From Spirochaetota bacterium (GTDB taxonomy: Bacteria > Spirochaetota > Spirochaetia > Treponematales > UBA12059): DNA of 59,767 bases. Both the position numbers and the translations under genes were made by a program. The stretch's first letter is position 1; every line of letters begins with the position of its first letter. Location of the stretch: contig JAHIWG010000135.1 in the NCBI GenBank assembly GCA_018816345.1, positions 1-59,767 on the forward strand, given 5' to 3'. A model generated the notes under the pieces. It did no database searches, was not told where the DNA came from, and saw only the letters and a list, made by a program, of their open reading frames with translations. Shown here one piece after another: positions 26,686-37,049 of this stretch.

Positions 26686-27690
26686 TTATTTCCCTATTTT
26701 CCTGATTATAGAATAATCCGCCTCGAAGGCGTAGGCCGTGCGCCGCGCGCGCTCGAATCGCTCGAGGCCGTAGCGCATATAATAGGCCTCTTTTTCCGAG
26801 CCCCTGCAGGCGCTCGCCTGCAGGAGGGACCAGAGGGACCAGAGGAAGTCCTGGAGCGCCTGATAGGCCTTGACGCGGGCGAGCGAAGCCTCCACGGCCC
26901 CGCCCCCGCCGAGGTACTCGGCGAGGAAATCCTCCGCCGAGTCCGTAGCGAACTCCGATTCCAGCAGGAACGACCCTATATCCCAGGCGGGATCGTTCAT
27001 GCCCGAGTATTCCCAATCGATCAGCTGGAGCCGACCGTCTACCTCGAGGAAATTCTCGGGAACTAGATCGTTGTGGCAAGCCCTCGGCTCGACCGGGTCG
27101 GCGGCGAGCCTCGCCTCGAGGGCGAAAACGCGATTCCGGACGTCGGCGTACCCCTTATAGAATTTCGCGAACCTCGCCTTGGCTATCGTCTCGTAGGTCC
27201 TGGACATGGCGAAGCCGTTGAACGCGTTGCCGAAGCGCACGGGAGCGGAGTGGAAGTCGCGCAGGAACCTGGCGATACGCATATAATACGCGCGCTCGCA
27301 AGCGAGCTCGGGGGAGAGCGTTAGCGCGTCTTGGAGGAACGACGATATCTTTATGCCGGTGACCTTATTGAAGTACAGCACCTCCGGTGAGAATCCGGCC
27401 TTCGCGGCCTCGTATTGATTGAACCGCTCGTGGGATCGGTTTATGAAGCGCCCGGTTCCGCGCCCCGGAAGCCTCAGCACGAGGCTCTCGTCGCCCAGTT
27501 GCAGCTTATAGTTCCGGTTCGTCAGGCCGCCCATCCGCTCGTAATGCGTCAGCCGCTTCCCCGGGCGCTTGAGCTCGCCCGGGATCGCCGCCTCGAGGGT
27601 CTTCATGCCTAAGTACTTCTTTATTTCCCTGATATGCCGCGACGGCGGCCTGGGCGAATAGCCGAACAGCCCGAGGCGGGAGTCGCTCAT
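26686..27690 (-). CDS. licA: Choline/ethanolamine kinase (LicA-type)
   Basis: 334 residues. GGLTNRNYKL near residue 54 is the LicA nucleotide loop, CHNDLVPENFL at 205-215 is the Brenner catalytic loop (Asp208), and LIDWEYSGMNDPAWDIGSF starting at 223 carries the metal-binding Asp225. These are the choline kinase subset of the APH fold. It should phosphorylate choline or ethanolamine. The start overlaps the stop of the nucleotidyltransferase-like gene in an ATGA. Substrate preference between choline and ethanolamine cannot be read from the sequence. Confidence 0.87.
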   Translation of the reverse strand: MSDSRLGLFGYSPRPPSRHIREIKKYLGMKTLEAAIPGELKRPGKRLTHYERMGGLTNRNYKLQLGDESLVLRLPGRGTGRFINRSHERFNQYEAAKAGFSPEVLYFNKVTGIKISSFLQDALTLSPELACERAYYMRIARFLRDFHSAPVRFGNAFNGFAMSRTYETIAKARFAKFYKGYADVRNRVFALEARLAADPVEPRACHNDLVPENFLEVDGRLQLIDWEYSGMNDPAWDIGSFLLESEFATDSAEDFLAEYLGGGGAVEASLARVKAYQALQDFLWSLWSLLQASACRGSEKEAYYMRYGLERFERARRTAYAFEADYSIIRKIGK

Positions 27691-28478
27691 AGGTCCACTT
27701 CCTCTACCTCTTCGTACCAGCGCGCCCTAGGACCTATGGCGGAGCGGATACGCCAGGCGACGCCTTTCTCCTTCGCGTCTATCGCGTCGCGGAGCCTCGC
27801 TATCCTCCCGAGTATCGTTTCCGACCAGGCGGCGTCGGCGACCGCGGCGCCGACCCACGAGGCCGTCTTATCGAGGTTGCCCGTTATGCTCCTATAGACG
27901 CCCCAGTCGCGGGCGCAGGCCGCGGCGATATAGTCGGCCTCTACGCCGGAGGCCGGCTCGTAACCGGTACGTCCCGCCCCGAGCGCCTCGCGGTCGCTGA
28001 CGCCGCGATCGAGGATATCGAAGTCGAGGAAGACGCAGGCCGCGTCGGAGAGGTCCTTCTCGTTGATCTCGTGGATCTGCAGCTTCGTGAGCAGCAGGTC
28101 GGCGGGGAGCGCGGCGCGCCGCGCGGCGGGCATGCGGCCCTCGAACCGGAATTCGTGGCACATCCTGAAGGCCCCGACGAAGACGTCGAGCTTCGCGCCA
28201 GCGGGCGAGGCGAACAGGAGGCGGCGGTCCCCGTTGTACATGTTGAATTCCCTATCGGGCTTCCATCCTTGACCTGCGATGAATCTCTGCAGCGGCGCCG
28301 AATCGGCCGTGGAGACGCAATCGGCGTCGCTGTACTCCCTGGCGAAGGGAGGCCGCGCGGCGGACGGGCAGCTCGACCGGACTCCGAGCCCCCCGATCAG
28401 CCGCAGGGGTAGCCCGGCCCGGTCGGCCGCGTCGATGAGGGCGCCTATCTCTTCAAGGAGTCCTTCAGTCCTGGGCAT
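27687..28478 (-). CDS. Nucleotidyltransferase-fold protein of the choline operon
   Basis: 263 residues. RLIGGLGVRSS near residue 26, followed by EYSDADCVS and KLDVFVG, gives the G-G...D-x-D...D arrangement of minimal polymerase-beta-fold nucleotidyltransferases (LinB/AbiEii-like). A segment LPADLLLTKLQIHEINEKD resembles the helical part of such proteins. No partner antitoxin or kinase domain is present. It sits between the permease and the kinase, overlapping the latter by ATGA. It may modify a small molecule or nucleotide linked to the pathway; I cannot assign the substrate. Confidence 0.72.
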   Translation of the reverse strand: MPRTEGLLEEIGALIDAADRAGLPLRLIGGLGVRSSCPSAARPPFAREYSDADCVSTADSAPLQRFIAGQGWKPDREFNMYNGDRRLLFASPAGAKLDVFVGAFRMCHEFRFEGRMPAARRAALPADLLLTKLQIHEINEKDLSDAACVFLDFDILDRGVSDREALGAGRTGYEPASGVEADYIAAACARDWGVYRSITGNLDKTASWVGAAVADAAWSETILGRIARLRDAIDAKEKGVAWRIRSAIGPRARWYEEVEEVDL

Positions 28479-28490
28479 GGAACGGCCCCG

Positions 28491-30122
28491 TCACTCGACG
28501 GGGATCTCCCCGTAGATCTTGTCGACGTCGATGCCGCTCTTGCGGCGCCACGCCCGCATCGCGAAGTACAGCGCCGTGGCTCCCAGGTAGAGAGCGACGA
28601 CGAAGGCTACCGAGGTCGCGTTCCTGTAGCTGATGCCGTAGAGCTGATTAGGATCGATGAACCATTGATAGAGGAGGTATCCTAGGAACGCACAGAACGC
28701 CGCGCCGAATACGGTTATGAGCGGGACCCCGCCGATAGAGAACCTCGCCAGCGGCGACGCGCGATACAGGTCCTTCTTGACGAAGGGCAGCAGCACGGCG
28801 GACAGGCTCGTGCCGAAGAAAGTCACCGCGATGACGAGAGTCGAGACGAGGGTCAGGGAACTGAAGCCCAGGACGTCCCAAATATACAGGGCGGATACTA
28901 TGACGCCGGGGATCACCATCAGGAGGAGCGCGACTATGGGCGTCCTCGTCTTCTCCGAGACCCTGGCGACGCCTTCCGGGAGGAGGCGGTCGAAGCTGGC
29001 GGAGAACAGGATGCGCGTGCTGGAGAGGTATATAGTCCCGGCCCAGCCGAAGAACCAGGCGCTCATCGCGACGAGGACCAGGGCCTGGACGAAGCGGCTG
29101 CCGAGGCCTATGACGGCGAACAGCGCCGGGTACGGCCAGACGGGCAGGACCATCGGGGACGACGACGGGTCCCAGCGATTCTGCCAGAAGGCGGCGTTCG
29201 CCTTCATATAGAAATCGAAGCCCATGTACCGGTCGAGGGCCAGGAGGAAGAGGATGGCGAGGACGCTCGTCGCGACGAGGGCGGAAGCCATGCCCGCGAA
29301 GTTGCGCCTGATATCCTGAGAGCCGCGGATCTCCCCGTACAGCGTAGCTCCCCAGTTGGGCCATAGGTTGAAGAACGCGAGGTACGGGAGGAGTAGCATA
29401 ACGGCCTTGAGGCCGCCGCCCCAGAGCGGAGTCTTCGGCCCGAGCGCCCCGGCGGCCGCCTCGACGGCGGCGTAGGCCCCGTCCACGCCGAAGAGGCCGC
29501 TCATGCCCGAGTCGAACGAGGCCCGGAAACCCGCGGGGTCCCTGGTCAGGAACAGCAGGATAACGGCGGCGAGGCCCGCGTTGCCTATCCAGAAGCAGAT
29601 TTTCTGCACCGTCGCGTACGTCTTCATGCCCTTCGCGATGACGAGCGTGACGAAGCCGCAGGTAATGAGCACCACTACGAACCAGGCCAGCGGCGACGTC
29701 GCGACGGCGAGGGCGAAGTCCTTGAGCCCGAGCACCGCGCCGAGAGGCACTATGACGACGTGCCTGAGCATATCGGCGTACAGGGGGGTCCAGAGCCACA
29801 GTATGAAGCACCAGCCCGTCATGGAGAGCACGTAGCCGAAGCCGCCCCCGAGTATGCGGCTCTGCCATACGTAGTCCCCGCCGGCGCGAGGCATGGCGGC
29901 TATGAGCCCGGCGTATACGACGACCTCGGGCAGCACGAAGAGCGCCCCGAGTATCAGGGCGGGTATGAGGCCGCCCTCGAAATACCAGGCCTGGCTCATG
30001 GTATAGAGACCGAGGGTGACTAGATTTACGGAGAAGAACGCGTATATGAACGCGTCCATGACGGACCAGGAACGCACCAATCCCGTCGCCTTGCGAAGGA
30101 ACACGTCAGGTTCAGAAGCCAT
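28491..30122 (-). CDS. APC-superfamily amine/amino-acid permease
   Basis: 543 residues with about 12-14 membrane helices. The N-terminal half carries MPRAGGDYVWQSRILG, the consensus-like first helices of APC transporters. A 30122 ATG is preferred over a GTG at 30128 because GAGGT lies 4 nt before it. In an operon with choline kinase and CDP-alcohol phosphotransferase the natural guess is uptake of choline, ethanolamine or a related amine. The family also includes many amino acid carriers, so this is inference from context. A 53-nt gap separates it from the upstream phosphoesterase gene. Confidence 0.88.
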   Translation of the reverse strand: MASEPDVFLRKATGLVRSWSVMDAFIYAFFSVNLVTLGLYTMSQAWYFEGGLIPALILGALFVLPEVVVYAGLIAAMPRAGGDYVWQSRILGGGFGYVLSMTGWCFILWLWTPLYADMLRHVVIVPLGAVLGLKDFALAVATSPLAWFVVVLITCGFVTLVIAKGMKTYATVQKICFWIGNAGLAAVILLFLTRDPAGFRASFDSGMSGLFGVDGAYAAVEAAAGALGPKTPLWGGGLKAVMLLLPYLAFFNLWPNWGATLYGEIRGSQDIRRNFAGMASALVATSVLAILFLLALDRYMGFDFYMKANAAFWQNRWDPSSSPMVLPVWPYPALFAVIGLGSRFVQALVLVAMSAWFFGWAGTIYLSSTRILFSASFDRLLPEGVARVSEKTRTPIVALLLMVIPGVIVSALYIWDVLGFSSLTLVSTLVIAVTFFGTSLSAVLLPFVKKDLYRASPLARFSIGGVPLITVFGAAFCAFLGYLLYQWFIDPNQLYGISYRNATSVAFVVALYLGATALYFAMRAWRRKSGIDVDKIYGEIPVE

Positions 30123-30175
30123 ACTCACCTCACTGCATTATCGCGAATCAGACGCGAGTATATCATCGAATATTC

Positions 30176-31111
30176 CTAACCGGTCGTCAGAACATACGTG
30201 CGCAAGCCCTTGCGCGCGTCGAGCTCCAGGAGCGCCCCCTGGAGGACGCCTTGCTCGTAGAGGCTCCCCGGGTTGATGGCGAGGACCTTTCCGATCCGGG
30301 TCACGCCTTTCGCCTCGTGGATATGGCCGTGCAGGGATACGAGCGGCTTATAGGACGCGATCGCCTCGCGTACTGCGCGGCTCCCGACGGGCACGGTAGA
30401 CTGGCCGGCGTTCTTGACCGACAGGTCCGCCCCTAGCTCCGGGGCGTCGTCCAGGCCGCTCGCGTACGGGGGGCAATGGAAATTGAACAGGGTCCTCGAG
30501 AAGTCGCTACGGCCGGCCAGCGTCGCGCCGATCCTGGAGCCGAGGCTATCCTCGGATTCTTCCCTATAGGTATGCCACGGAGTCTCGTTGGTCCATCCCG
30601 TCGAGGCTACGAAGAACCCGTCTATCTCGAGGCACCGGCCCTCGCCGTCCATGACCGCGGACGATCCGGCTAGCTGGGCGTCGACCTCGAACGGATCGTC
30701 GTTGCCGGGGCAGACGACGCAAGGCACGCCCTTGGGCAGCCTATCCTCGGCCATCGACAGCCAGGTATCCATCGTCCGGGCGACCGCCTGGCGGAACCGC
30801 TCGTCTATCGCCTCGGGATGATCCGCTAGGTAGGCCCGCTCGTCGCTATCCATGCGCACGGGGTAATAGCCTCGGCTCCTGACGCGCTTCTCGAATTCCT
30901 CTACCTCCGCCGACGTGCCGAGGTCGTACTCCGAGCCGAGGAGGACGGCCTTATAGGCGGAGCCGTCCCGAACCACGGGCACGATGGCCTTCCCCGTCAT
31001 ATCGCCGCCCAGGATAAGCGCGTCGGCCTTATAATACGCGGCCGAGGCCAGGAATTTCTTCCAGCATACGTCGGAACCGTGGATATCGCTCGCGAAGAAG
31101 AATCTGGGCAC
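30176..31111 (-). CDS. Calcineurin-like metallophosphoesterase
   Basis: 311 residues. The motif order ASDIHG (residues 7-12), GGDMTG, PGNDDP, FNFHCPP and LHGHIHE is that of the metallophosphoesterase fold, with the metal-binding Asp, His and Asn all present. The closing INPGSLYEQG resembles YfcE-type phosphodiesterases. It lies 2 nt from the phosphotransferase gene and so is probably co-translated. A role in cleaving a phosphodiester or phosphomonoester such as phosphocholine or CDP-alcohol is possible but unproven. Confidence 0.9.
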   Translation of the reverse strand: MPRFFFASDIHGSDVCWKKFLASAAYYKADALILGGDMTGKAIVPVVRDGSAYKAVLLGSEYDLGTSAEVEEFEKRVRSRGYYPVRMDSDERAYLADHPEAIDERFRQAVARTMDTWLSMAEDRLPKGVPCVVCPGNDDPFEVDAQLAGSSAVMDGEGRCLEIDGFFVASTGWTNETPWHTYREESEDSLGSRIGATLAGRSDFSRTLFNFHCPPYASGLDDAPELGADLSVKNAGQSTVPVGSRAVREAIASYKPLVSLHGHIHEAKGVTRIGKVLAINPGSLYEQGVLQGALLELDARKGLRTYVLTTG

Positions 31112-31113
31112 GT

Positions 31114-32226
31114 CTACCTACCTCTATCCTGTAAGCCTGACTGTCGTTCCGGGACGTGGAATAATCCAGTTCCCAGGCGTCGCCGCACGAGCGCGACGGT
31201 GCGGTAGAACTGCCCGCATAGCGCCGCGAGCGTCGTCGCCGCGACGTAGGCCATCGGCGCGGCGTAGATCCACGTAGCCGTTACGCGGCCCGTGGCGACG
31301 AGCCACGACGCGACGAGGGCCGCGGCCGAGCCGGCCGCGAGATCGGCGTAGAGCGACGGATATCGGAGCCCTACGAGCCTTACGCGCAGGAGGTCGCCTA
31401 CGTGGCGGGTGCCTACGAACCCGATGCACAGCAGGCCGAACGTCATGATCCAGCGGGGCTGCCCGGCGACCTGGCCCGCTACCGTCCACACGGCGAGCGG
31501 CGCCGTGGACGCCAGCTGTACGCACAGGGCGCCGAGGCCGTCGAACTTGATCTTCATGAGCGTCACGATTATCGAGGCGAGGTGCCCCGCCACCACGAGC
31601 GCGAGCAGGACGACTATCGGGGCGAGCCCGAGCCCCGCTATCGGCGAAGCCCAAAAATCATAGCCCAGCACGGGAATGGACACGAGTACGAGCATATGGA
31701 GCGTAATGCCCTCTTCCGAGGAGATAGCGCCGAAATGGAGCTTTCCGGTCTTGACGACCTCCCGGAGCACGACCCAGTCGGAGATTCCGCTGACTAGTAT
31801 GAGGACGGCCGCCAAGGACGGCGAGACGACGGGAAAGGCCGCCACGAACGAGAGCGGGAAGAAGAACACGTTCATGGCGTCGAACCAATGATCGACGAAT
31901 TCGCCGAGCGGTCCCGATACCCCTATGCGCCTCGCCTGCATTCCGTCAAGGCAGTCAATAGTATGGTAGGCGAATACCAGGAACGCGCAGAGCGCGAAGA
32001 TCCAAGGATGGCCGGGCCCGTAGCTAGCCCCGAACGCGATCAGGATAGCGAGCGCGGCCCAGGAGCCTATGTTGCCTAGCATGCTCAGCAGGTTCGCCGA
32101 TATCCGCCCAGGAACCAGCTTGAAGGCCAAGCGCCACCAGTACTTGTATACCTTGTCGACGATCGAGTCGTTGACGCTAGCATAGCTATACGTAAGGACT
32201 CGATCGGGGTCGTCGTACCTATCCAT
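31114..32226 (-). CDS. cpt: CDP-alcohol phosphotransferase, CPT/EPT type
   Basis: 370 residues, many membrane helices. The full CDP-alcohol phosphatidyltransferase signature is visible: Asp91, Asp94-Gly95, Ala98-Arg99, Gly108, Asp112 and Asp116 (DCLDGMQARR...GEFVDHWFD). The size and N-terminal SYASVNDSIVDKVYKYWW recall eukaryotic choline/ethanolamine phosphotransferases and the treponemal CPT rather than the short bacterial PgsA/PssA proteins. It should join CDP-choline (or CDP-ethanolamine) and diacylglycerol at the inner membrane. It is the first gene of the operon; GGAG lies 8 nt before the ATG. Confidence 0.85.
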   Translation of the reverse strand: MDRYDDPDRVLTYSYASVNDSIVDKVYKYWWRLAFKLVPGRISANLLSMLGNIGSWAALAILIAFGASYGPGHPWIFALCAFLVFAYHTIDCLDGMQARRIGVSGPLGEFVDHWFDAMNVFFFPLSFVAAFPVVSPSLAAVLILVSGISDWVVLREVVKTGKLHFGAISSEEGITLHMLVLVSIPVLGYDFWASPIAGLGLAPIVVLLALVVAGHLASIIVTLMKIKFDGLGALCVQLASTAPLAVWTVAGQVAGQPRWIMTFGLLCIGFVGTRHVGDLLRVRLVGLRYPSLYADLAAGSAAALVASWLVATGRVTATWIYAAPMAYVAATTLAALCGQFYRTVALVRRRLGTGLFHVPERQSGLQDRGR

Positions 32227-32289
32227 TAACGAAACTCCAAGAGGGCGAGAGGAATTCTTGCTATCTAATGACTTTATTTTGATCGTGGG

Positions 32290-32318
32290 ACTATATATAT
32301 TTTTTTTGCATTAGTCAA
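32290..32318 (-). promoter_or_regulatory. Sigma-70-like promoter of the CDP-choline operon
   Basis: TTGACT (plus-strand AGTCAA at 32313-32318) and TATAGT (32290-32295) are separated by a 17-bp A/T-rich spacer that contains a run of eight A residues. Leader length is about 55-60 nt. Confidence 0.82.
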
Positions 32319-32348
32319 TCCGGCTGGCCTTACCAGCTCGCCTGAGGA

Positions 32349-32384
32349 AAATAGAAAAGGCGCGGGACGCGATCGGCCCGCGCC
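32349..32384 (-). terminator. Terminator of the beta-helix lipoprotein gene
   Basis: An 8-bp GC stem (GGCGCGGG at 32359-32366 and CCCGCGCC at 32377-32384) is followed on the minus strand by TTTTCTATTTTCC. It lies between the lipoprotein stop and the divergently placed promoter of the choline operon. Confidence 0.8.
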
Positions 32385-32414
32385 CCGTAGCTCGCGTCCC
32401 GCTCCGTATTTCGC

Positions 32415-33473
32415 TTATTGCCTATCGGTCCCGTTATCCTCGTACGTATTGGTGCCGGCGTCGGTCACGAGCGCGGCGGTCTTATCATCGACTCCGACGG
32501 TATTATGATGGATACGCGAATTCTCGAGCGCTAGGCTGGCGCATTCAGCGAATATTTCGATGCCGCAATCCGCGTATCCTATCTCGCAATAGCGGAACTC
32601 GCTCGCGTTGCCGGCGACCTCGATGCCGAACCAGTCTCCCGGGGCCGGGACCGGCTTGGAGGAGACGAATCGTACCGGCGCGGCGCTCGTCCCTATGGCC
32701 GTCAGCCTCCCGGAAGCCTCCACCGAGATCCATCCCTCGGGCGCCATGGAGACGACTACGCCGGGCGAGAGCGCCATGGTCGCGTATACGCGTATATAGT
32801 TGTCCACGAAGACGGGCACCTTGACCAGGGAGAGGCTGAGCGCGCGATCCACGCTATGGCCCGCGAATCGGGCTCGCTGGTTGGTATTGGAAGCGAAGGA
32901 GTTGCTGTCGTCGACATCGAACGCGCCGTTGACGGTCAAAGGCTCGGTATTGCCTACGAACGCGTTGGAGCCGAATGCGCCCATCGAGGCCGCTCGCGAC
33001 GAGTCCAGGCCGTCGGTATTGCCTTCGAACCTGCAATGCGACACCTCGGCGAGGGAGCCGCTCAGCCCGAGCCCGGTCGCGGCGTACTCGAAGGAGCAAT
33101 ACTCGTAGACGGAGCCGTTGCCAGCGTCGTCGACGCCGAACCAGTCGCCCTTGGCCTTGACGGGCTTCGAAGAGGTGAAGGTTATAGGCTTATCGCTGGT
33201 TCCGCGCGCGATTATCCGCCCGCCCGCCGTTACGTCTATCCAGGAGCCCGGTTCCATGATGAAGGTAGTACCCGGCTCTACGGTCCACGTCGCGCTGACG
33301 TAGAAGCCGCTCGGCACGGTATAGGTCCCGGCCGAAGTCGTCGTGGCCACCGCGATTTCCTGGCCCAGTACCGGCGACGCGGGCGACACGGGCGAGACGT
33401 CCCCCCCGCATCCGAGAAGACACAGCGAGACGGCTAACGCGATGTACAACGATCCAAATTTCCTTGAGTTCAT
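32415..33473 (-). CDS. Beta-helix lipoprotein with internal duplication
   Basis: 352 residues from an ATG at 33473 with GGAG 7 nt upstream. The signal peptide ends in the lipobox LLGC. The mature protein looks like a right-handed beta-helix. Two blocks of about 67 residues are near copies: one begins VEPGTTFIMEPGSWIDV and the other LSPGVVVSMAPEGWISV, both continuing through SSKPV..GDWFG and ending in YC..E/GYA. It is probably surface exposed or periplasmic. No catalytic motif is evident. The gene is monocistronic, with its own terminator; upstream promoter elements are weak. Confidence 0.82.
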   Translation of the reverse strand: MNSRKFGSLYIALAVSLCLLGCGGDVSPVSPASPVLGQEIAVATTTSAGTYTVPSGFYVSATWTVEPGTTFIMEPGSWIDVTAGGRIIARGTSDKPITFTSSKPVKAKGDWFGVDDAGNGSVYEYCSFEYAATGLGLSGSLAEVSHCRFEGNTDGLDSSRAASMGAFGSNAFVGNTEPLTVNGAFDVDDSNSFASNTNQRARFAGHSVDRALSLSLVKVPVFVDNYIRVYATMALSPGVVVSMAPEGWISVEASGRLTAIGTSAAPVRFVSSKPVPAPGDWFGIEVAGNASEFRYCEIGYADCGIEIFAECASLALENSRIHHNTVGVDDKTAALVTDAGTNTYEDNGTDRQ

Positions 33474-33563
33474 TGGCACGCTCCGTGAAATGGTTTTCCG
33501 CATCGCGGATTCGCCCATTAGCCTATCATCGCCTAGAGGCGGCCACCACACAGCGTATTGTGA

Positions 33564-34088
33564 TTACTCGAGAATGAGACGCTCCGGGTCGGGCGTCACG
33601 ACGGAGATCCCAAGGGCCCTATAGATCCTATGGATATTGGAACTCTTAGGACAGACCAAGCCGCGCTCTATATTCCACAGCGTATTGGCGTGCATGCCAG
33701 AGACGCTGGCGAGAGCCTCGAGGGTCAGCCCCGAGGATTCCCGGCGTCCGCGGACTGAGCCGCCGATTATCGCGATTATGGAAGCGTAAGGCATCCGTTG
33801 GATGTCGGCCCGCGGGAAAGCCTCCTCGCCCTCGTGGAGGACTATGATGTCGACGTTATCCCTCAGGACTAGGCTCCTGCACCCTAGGGCGGCGAGGAGC
33901 CGGCACTGCGTGGTGCTCGTCATATCGTGCTCTCCGCGCTCCACCGAGGCGACGGTATTGACGTGGACGTCGGCTAGCTCGGCGAGGGCCTCCCTCGACA
34001 GGCCCCGCTCTAGCCTCGAACGCCTATACTCGGCCCCGCAGGCCGCGAGGTACGCGCGCTCGTCGAACCTCTCCTCGGGCTCCTCCAT
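33564..34088 (-). CDS. Transcriptional regulator with two XRE-type HTH domains
   Basis: 174 residues with two complete Cro/C1-type helix-turn-helix domains, at about residues 18-72 (recognition helix in VHVNTVASVERGEH) and 105-163 (MHANTLWNIERGLV). The two are related to each other, suggesting duplication within the gene. A linker with LRDNVDIIVLHEGEEAF separates them. A single chain could bind two half-sites by itself. It starts 7 nt after the GNAT gene in the uvrB operon. It has no ligand domain and its targets are unknown. Confidence 0.88.
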   Translation of the reverse strand: MEEPEERFDERAYLAACGAEYRRSRLERGLSREALAELADVHVNTVASVERGEHDMTSTTQCRLLAALGCRSLVLRDNVDIIVLHEGEEAFPRADIQRMPYASIIAIIGGSVRGRRESSGLTLEALASVSGMHANTLWNIERGLVCPKSSNIHRIYRALGISVVTPDPERLILE

Positions 34089-34095
34089 GCGGCCC

Positions 34096-35015
34096 CTAGT
34101 TCCCGCGAACGGGACCGCGGCCCGGCGCGCGGTAGTAGTCGACGCGGCTGGCCTCTCGGAAGCCCCTCGAGCGGTACAGCGCCAGGGCGGCCGCGTTAGT
34201 GACGTCGACCTCCAGCGAGATAGCGCGTACGCCGCGCTTCCTGAGCACGACGAGGCAGGAATCGACGATAGCCCCGCCGAGCCCGCGCCCTCGCATCCCC
34301 GGGACGACGCCGAGGCCGTGGAGCATGGCCGAGGCTCCTTCCCCCTCGCCCTCGACGGCTATCGCGGCTAGGCCGACCGCCCCGTCCGCGGACCTGGCGA
34401 TGAACTGCTCCCGCCCGTGATCGGCGAGCGTCGCCTGGGCGAAGGCCGCGGCGTCATCCCTGCTCTCCCCGAAGGCCGACGCGGACAGCGAGGCGAGCTC
34501 CCCGAGGCCTTCCGCGGCGACGGGCACGAGCCTGAGTCCCTCGGGCGGCCGGATCGTGGCGAGGCGTTCCGGCGGCAGCCGCATGAGCAGCTCCGCGCGG
34601 GCAAGGCGGGCGCCGAGCCTGGCCGCTACGGCCGCGCCGCTCGGGGACGCGCCGTCGCAGGCCACGAGGATCGAACCGGCCCCCGACAGCGAGAGCGCGT
34701 CCGCCAGGCCTCCGTAGAGCCTCGTGAAGATGCCCTGGCGCCTGAATACGGGGGACACGCAGGCGCTGATCTCCCCTTCCGCCCTCGAGGGCGCGAACGC
34801 GCAGGCGGCTCCGGCGAGTATCCGGGAGCGGGCGGCCCCGGCCCAGGCCAGGCGCCACGCCGCCAGGTCGCGGTCGGCGTTCAGGTGGGTATCGAATTCC
34901 ATGCACGGGTCGAAGCCGTCCGCGTCCCTGCACTCCGCTATCAGCCCCTCGACGGCCGCTCGCTCCCCGGCGCCCAGGGCGACGCGCTCCTCGAAGCTTA
35001 CGGGCAGGCAGACGT

Positions 35016-35019
<4 letters not shown>
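34096..35019 (-). CDS. Tandem GNAT N-acetyltransferase
   Basis: 307 residues holding two GNAT units. The N-terminal one has VSPVFRRQGIFTRLYGGL, and the C-terminal one, from about residue 160, has GVVPGMRGRGLGGAIVDS, both acetyl-CoA binding loops (R/Q-x-x-G-x-G/A). The final LEVDVTNAAALALYRSRGF is the usual motif B strand and Tyr. The C-terminal unit is the better preserved. The start overlaps the uvrB stop in an ATGA. The substrate is unknown; MshD-like tandem GNATs show the same architecture. Confidence 0.87.
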
Positions 35020-37004
<1,985 letters not shown>

Positions 37005-37010
37005 GCGCTG

Positions 37011-37040
37011 AGTATAGCGCCTCCCGGCCCCGAGAGTGAA
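37011..37040 (-). promoter_or_regulatory. Promoter of uvrB, probably leaderless
   Basis: TTCACT (plus-strand AGTGAA at 37035-37040) and TATACT (37011-37016) are separated by 18 bp. Only 6 nt lie between the -10 box and the ATG, so the start site would fall on the A of the start codon. Confidence 0.68.
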
Positions 37041-37049
37041 GCTACAATA

